Both the position numbers and the translations under genes were made by a program. Shown piece after piece: positions 58,578-64,000 of a stretch of DNA of 64,000 nucleotides. Each line of letters begins with the position of its first letter. The first letter of the stretch is position 1. Source of the stretch: Amphirosellinia nigrospora (lineage: Eukaryota > Ascomycota > Sordariomycetes > Xylariales > Xylariaceae); assembly GCA_004123355.1 (NCBI GenBank), contig SCHM01000002.1, positions 8,281,569-8,345,568 of the forward strand. The letters are read 5' to 3'. The notes below the pieces were generated by a model. That model worked only from the letters and a program-made list of their open reading frames with translations, had not been told where the DNA came from and searched no databases.

Positions 58578-61021
58578 CTTCGGCAAGAGACTGCTCTCCA
58601 ATCTTGGTGAAGTAGAACAGGTCCAGGGAAGAGTCTGGTGACGAAGTAGAGACACAGTAGAATCCATTTTGTTTGTATGACCGATACAATAAATTAAAAC
58701 TTTCGCTCCCTGCGCACAAGGGTTACCAGGACAATGGCACAGACGATGTTGTGATCCCTTACCTACTTATAGATAGTCCAGCGGAGGACCATCCGCTACG
58801 AGTGGTGCCATTTTCCAGTCTTGGGGATCCTCTATTCTCGTCAAATGCCGGTAAATGCCATCAAACACCTTAGTGAGGCTTCAAAAGTCCTGGTATTAGA
58901 GAGAAGTCTTCAAGGTTGAACCTATGTTGACCCCAAGCCACAGCCAGACCCTGCAAGCTCCAACGTTAGCCTGCAATGTCCTTTTACAAAAGTCCAGGAG
59001 CGGTGGGATAAAACGTGGCATACCAGTTCTGACGGCCCCAGATGGCTTGAGCGCTACTACGGGCTAGGACGTGGAGCTGAGTCGCATTACTGAGTAGCGC
59101 GACCTTGGATCTTCACAACGAGCCGGTTAGCAACTTCGATGATCGTGACCAGTTGGATTCCGCCGTTGCACTAAGAGCCCATGTCCCAAGCCACGATCCT
59201 TTGCATCGAAGCCACCCCCCTTACATTACTTGCATAGGGCTGCTCTGGTTGCACTCCGCCATTCCCCGGTTCCGGGGAATGCCTTTACACCCTTGCATTC
59301 AATTACTAGATATACGATAGGAAGGAAGCCGCCGGGCCTCCCTCGCGTCAATCTATAGTTTGTTTCAAGTAGGTTACAGGCATCAAAAGACCTCCCTCAC
59401 ATAGGTCCAAACCCCTTAGGATGGCGGGGTGCCGAACGGGTGACAATACCACCTATATTGAGGAAATCGGTTGTCAGCAAGCTCATACCTAGGTGGTAAT
59501 ATAATCTATCCGACGACTCCCGTAGGCCACGCTTTTTCATTGACTCGTCTTGGAATGACTGCATGGGCGGGCGTATTTGCAGATCGGCAATTATCCGCTA
59601 GACTACATGAAGCCTCTCGCCCGACAGACTTTGACAAGCCGAGAACCGTAAAGGTAAAAAGTCCCATACTTGATAACCTTGGAAGGACCACGCGTTTAAC
59701 CGACCAGGATTTTGTGGACACCAATTTCGGCCAGGCGAGCTCGGCTTGGCATACAGCCATCCGCCTGTGAGGTCCGGGATTCTATGGTTGTCCGGTATGC
59801 GAGAATCACCAGATGGTCTCACTCGATTATCTTATGGTCACCCTTTTTTTTATCGTATCTGTTGACTCTAGTAAGCGAGCCTGCATCCGGATTGTATGGA
59901 CGCAGTCCCGGGTGGATATTGCTCATCCTATGTTCATATAATCATCAAATCATAGACACAGAAGCAGTTGAATTGTGGCTGACATCGCGTGGGTAATTGG
60001 GTTGACCAAAGGAATTTATGGTACGTGGCTGCATAATGTCTTCGGGTTCTCATAGGACGGAGCAAATCCTCAGATGCAGCGCAGCTGCGCTCACGCCATC
60101 CCGGCAGGCATTACCACGAACCCATATGCGGGTATGATAGGACCGGATCGTCGAATGCAATATTGTATCTGCCGGAGTAGCTGTGCTTCTCGAGTGGCAA
60201 CAAAGGCAGACCAGTAATTGGCTCACCAAAGTAGTAATTTGAACTGGGAAATGTACGAATGGGAGAGCCAGGGGTAAGCTGAACACGATCGCTTGGATTT
60301 TCTGGACGCAGTGTCGATTACTGGTTGGAAACAATTTCATTATCCGAACTGGAATATTAGCCCCTTACAATATAGGGACTTTGTTATTTTTTTGCATTAG
60401 AAATAGACCAGCCCGTTCATATTTATATCCAATATTATTAGTAAAATTGAATAGGGGCATTCAACTATTATCATACAGGATAGGATGCTCTCGGGTCTTA
60501 AGGGCTGCAAATAATTAAAAAATTGTGCGTATATCAGCCGACAGCCATCGTAGATACAGTCCCAGGTAGAATTATGCTATATGACTGCCCCTTATCAAAG
60601 TCCTTCTTTCTTGATTGCATCTGAGACACACTGCTAGGCAAACGAGCTTTAGCGCTTTATAATGTCGAACCCAGGAAGGAATACAGGAGGTAAAGGCTAC
60701 GAGACAACGAAAGTACTAGAAAAGAAAGAGCAAGATACGATCTACCATCTATACTGTACCTCAGCTACCTAAATACTTGGAGGTGTGTCCCCTTCATGCA
60801 ACAACCCGAACTATCGAGTACATCAGGAAGAGGCTGGATGAAACACTCCTTGCCCCGGTGTGAATCTGCCCCACCGATCTCCTATCTTCAAGGTCTAGAA
60901 GGCTTTCTTTCCCATGTCTATTTTCAGCTTAAGCGTGATCGAGGTACAAAGACGAATAGACGTCTCTCCTTCGCCGGGCAACGTTTCTCGGGTATCATCT
61001 CTGGTTGTTGATTCGTCCAGT
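58578..61021. other. Gene-free region
   Basis: 2.4 kb without a supported gene. Opposed frames at 59471-59822 and 60050-60340 match nothing. 60340-60520 is AT-rich. A short palindromic repeat (CCCCGGTTCCGGGG) lies at 59264-59277. The left edge should include the SDR promoter. Confidence 0.5.
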
Positions 61022-62556
61022 TTAGTCTTCCCCCCGTAGCTGAGCCCGTGTAAACGCCGACTCTCCATCCGACTCGTCAGGCTCGAGAGGTAGGTTCTCC
61101 ATAACCCATTCGTTAATCCGCCCAGTCCAGGAGAAAGTTGCCCGCAGCGTCCCGTTCTCGTATCTTGTAAGATTGGGCGTTGTTCCACCAATGCTAAAGC
61201 CAGTCAGGCGAGGTAGGAGTTCTACTACGAGAGATGCAGCTTTGTCAATAGTTTCCGCCGAGTCTCGCCAAACCCAACGCTCGGTCTCTCTGCCGCCGGG
61301 TCCCACTGCAACACTCAGAGTCAGTTATTGCTGTTTATAGCGTGAATTATGAGGGTGTAAGAACGTCGTGCTTTGAAAGTTGCCAAAACAGGAAGAAAGT
61401 ATCTCCGAGAATTACGTACTATATGCGTTGCCACACATCGGACCACCGTCCCAGCCAAGGTCTAACCCATAAGCAGGTGGCAAGTCGAGATGCGTCAGGT
61501 TTTTGAGAGATTGGAGTAGCCGAAGGGTTTCCTGGCTATTGTCAGCTTAAGTAGCATGTGCTTGTCGAACCGGGTTCACGAACCCCCAACGCAGTTTCGT
61601 TTGAACTCATACGAGAGCCGTATCTATACCGCGGCCATAATTCACCCATAGACCAAGACTCTCGATGCTAGGTAGATATAACGAAACGAGGTCTTTGAAT
61701 TAGTTAGCCTCGTTTCACCTCATGCTGGAATATCGAACCTGGTATCCGGTACCTTGAACTAGAGATAGATCCCACCCATTTCTAACAGTTATTGCAAACC
61801 TCGTCAGGTTTGGGGCTAACATTGCCGCTTGAAGAAATTGTTCTGGCTCCATGATGTGACGCTCCTCCTCTAATACAGTGATACTGGGACACGTCCGAAC
61901 GAGGAAGGGGCTCACGATACCGGGCTCCAGCCTCCTGACCGAGGGGAGAACAAGTCCACGCTTGGCAAAATGCTCCTCAATATAAGGGGCATCGGAAGGC
62001 GGGATATTCCATCTTAGGGTCTCGAGGTTCGTCATATTTCCTAGTACATCAGCGAATAAGTCAAGCGCCTCCGCCGCGGTACTTGTTGCGGTTCCAGGAT
62101 CCTCTTGTTCCAATCGCTCCACTCGCTTCTATGGGCCCAGATGACCGTGTTAAAGGTCTTGACTTGTGAGAGCGCTGCCGGACAGCGATGGATTTCTTGC
62201 AGCCGCAGCGCTGCATTGGGCCAACCCGGACGATCGACACCCACTCTGTTGTTGTCGATTTCTAGATATTCAAATAGATCAGGTGGTACGTCTAGTCCGC
62301 TTTCGCTAGGATCCCTCGCAGATAGCTGGGTCAGGGAGCAAAGAAATGACTCGGCGTCTGGTAATCTTTCGAGTTTGCCTCGATTCTCAAGGATCCATGG
62401 ATTCTGCGCGTCGAGGATGAATTGGGGGACGCGGGATCGCCTGATTGGGTTGCTGAGGAAGTCGACGATCTTCTCTTTCCCATATACGACAGAAGTTTGC
62501 CATCCCGTAGAACCTATAGAGAAGAACAACAGAAATACGCCCGTACTCAATTTCAT
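61022..62556 (-). CDS. Secreted protein with leucine-rich part, family unknown
   Basis: The signal peptide MKLSTGVFLLFFSIGSTGWQ begins at 62556. The N-terminal block (FLSNPIRRSRVPQFILDAQN, LFEYLEIDNN, ALRLQEIHRCPAALSQVKTF) is followed, after a frame break near 62100, by ALDLFADVLGNMTNLETLRW, IPPSDAPYIEEHFAKRGLVL and AAMLAPNLTRFAITVRNGWD. A further part reads SLYLPSIESLGLW and LLQSLKNLTHLDLPPAYGLD. The C-terminus (LLPRLTGFSIGGTTPNLTRY, RINEWVMENLPLEPDESDGE) stops at 61022-61024. The spacing of Leu in NLETLRW, NLTRFAI, SIESLGLW and NLTHLDL resembles LRR units as in fungal F-box-type proteins, but here behind a signal peptide. Introns are likely near 61735-61700, 61605-61530 and 61420-61306. Confidence 0.68.
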
Positions 62557-64000
62557 ACTGGTATTTGAAGAAAGTATCTAGGCTATGTGTTATTTATTCA
62601 ACTAAGTAGTAGTATATGATTGTCTTAGCTGTGAATGTTTGAGCTATCCCGTTCTTCCATCGTCCTTAAGACCTTTGAAGAGCGTATACGTGTTCAATGG
62701 GAGATGAGATATTGGTGACATCTGCCTATCTGTCACAATAGGATGCCTGGGATAGTAACAGGCATCAGTGTTCACAACTTCACCGTGCCGCAGTTATGTA
62801 TGCAATGAGCGAGGTAGGATTTTATTCGCTAAACGGGCATTTCTATCATCTTAGGTATTTTCCCATTTCTAAAGACATGGATTGTAAAAATCCCGTTCAT
62901 CTTTTTACGACGAAATAAACTCTCGGGGATTGTATATGTTATATATCATAGAGTGCGCGATGAAAAGCGACTAATCTTCTTTGATTTTCGAATCGCGGCT
63001 ATCTTGCTGCATTCTTTATCCCACCATGATATATGCAGCTTGGTATGGCCGGCATCTTAAGCCTTGCAGCCGGCACATGCACATGATTCGCTACTAATGG
63101 TCAGTTGACAAGCCAGTCATCCATCAGCAGGAGGAATGAGGCCATTTCTAGCAACTGCACCCAGAAAGCCGGAAAGTATGAGTTGCAACCCCGCCGGCTA
63201 TGCTTCAACATTTCTCTGGTTATAAACAAGAGAAAGCAGGGTTTTTCCCTGGTTGACCTGCTCTCAGCGCGTCCTTATCTTGCTTCAAGACTAGGCAACA
63301 ACGAATTGTGAAGTACGTAGCAGGACATACAGGCCATTTCGAGCCACTTGAGATATGGCACCGAGAACGTCTTACGTGGCCTCAAACCTCGGATATCCCT
63401 GAGTCGCCCATATTTCCTTTGGTGCGACGGCGAACGGACCAAAGTGCAAGGAGCTACGCAACCCAGAGCGAACCGCTGTTGAAAAATCTCAGACAACAGG
63501 TATTGCTGTCCTCCGGTGTGCAACCATCCCAGGGGAGATTATGAACGCGCCCGAGAGAGTATTCATGCTTGAGATAGCGCGTCAGGATAGGGAGAGATAA
63601 TGTTGAAATTTTTACACGGCGTTCTCCCCTCCCAAAAAAGGAACTCCCCAAAAAGCTGCCGTGTGCACGGAACCATGCAAAACATATTGTCGCACTGCGG
63701 CTACCAGACGAGTTCGATCGGGGGCCACAGGATAAGTCCCAGCTCGACCCAATAGGTAATAGGGGAAGCCACATATTGTTCTGTAGATGTTAATTCCTGC
63801 ACGCCCCCAACAAGCAAAACGTCATATCAGTGCCTTACGGGGTGCTTCCTTGTCAGACAGTAGTAGCCCGATAAGCCACTAGCACATAGAGCCGGATGCT
63901 CCTTTGACTAAGTCACGATTTGCATTCTCACATACCGTGGCCATCTTTCTGGGTGTGCCACCTGTGCACTTGCTCATCCATAGATTTCAGGTTAGCTATC
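62557..64000. other. Window end, no convincing gene
   Basis: Opposed frames at 63105-63774 match no family. The left edge is the promoter of the secreted LRR-like gene. A gene could begin beyond the window edge. Confidence 0.45.

Overview
The window is nuclear DNA of a filamentous ascomycete (Pezizomycotina, probably Sordariomycetes). The evidence is short GT...AG introns of about 50-180 nt with CTAAC/CTGAC branch sites, an intron-containing nuclear tRNA, a RIP-like AT-rich block, and fungal families throughout: ferric reductase, DUF7053, a fungal NLR and several fungal secreted proteins. Genus cannot be told from sequence alone. Many genes, including normally single-copy housekeeping ones, are split by single missing bases in homopolymers (for example GG read as G, CCCCC as CCCC). 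I read this mainly as unpolished long-read assembly error, so spans marked CDS are whole gene spans with introns and frame breaks inside.

Layout. 1-895 is a CpA-depleted, AT-rich transposon relic, followed by a small orphan gene (1350-1946, minus). 2.2-4.6 kb holds only possible remnants. Ornithine decarboxylase (4601-5946, minus) is followed by 6 kb of gene-poor DNA with a decayed coding patch near 10.15-10.98 kb. Then come a ferric reductase (12238-14967, plus), an NmrA-type NAD(P)-binding protein (16138-17084, plus), the mitochondrial presequence protease CYM1 (17733-20752, minus), taxilin (22217-24180, plus), and the ribosome-assembly factors LTV1 (24630-26079, minus) and LSG1 (26569-28637, plus), which diverge from one shared promoter.

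28.6-42.4 kb is an accessory stretch: a DUF7053 protein, an aldo/keto reductase, an NLR-type NB-ARC/TPR protein (about 32951-36286, minus), a decayed metallo-beta-lactamase-like gene, a small secreted protein, and an ankyrin-repeat gene whose intron holds a long CT microsatellite.

44-64 kb holds a HAD-IIA (CECR5-like) hydrolase, a secreted 232-aa protein, a secreted sulfatase, an ACC-synthase-like aminotransferase, an intron-containing tRNA-Lys(UUU), a PEBP-like protein, a three-exon SDR/epimerase, and a large secreted protein with a leucine-rich part. The genes do not form one pathway. The best functional grouping is the divergent LTV1/LSG1 pair (40S and 60S maturation). The NLR neighbourhood is the most plausible place for lineage-specific biology.
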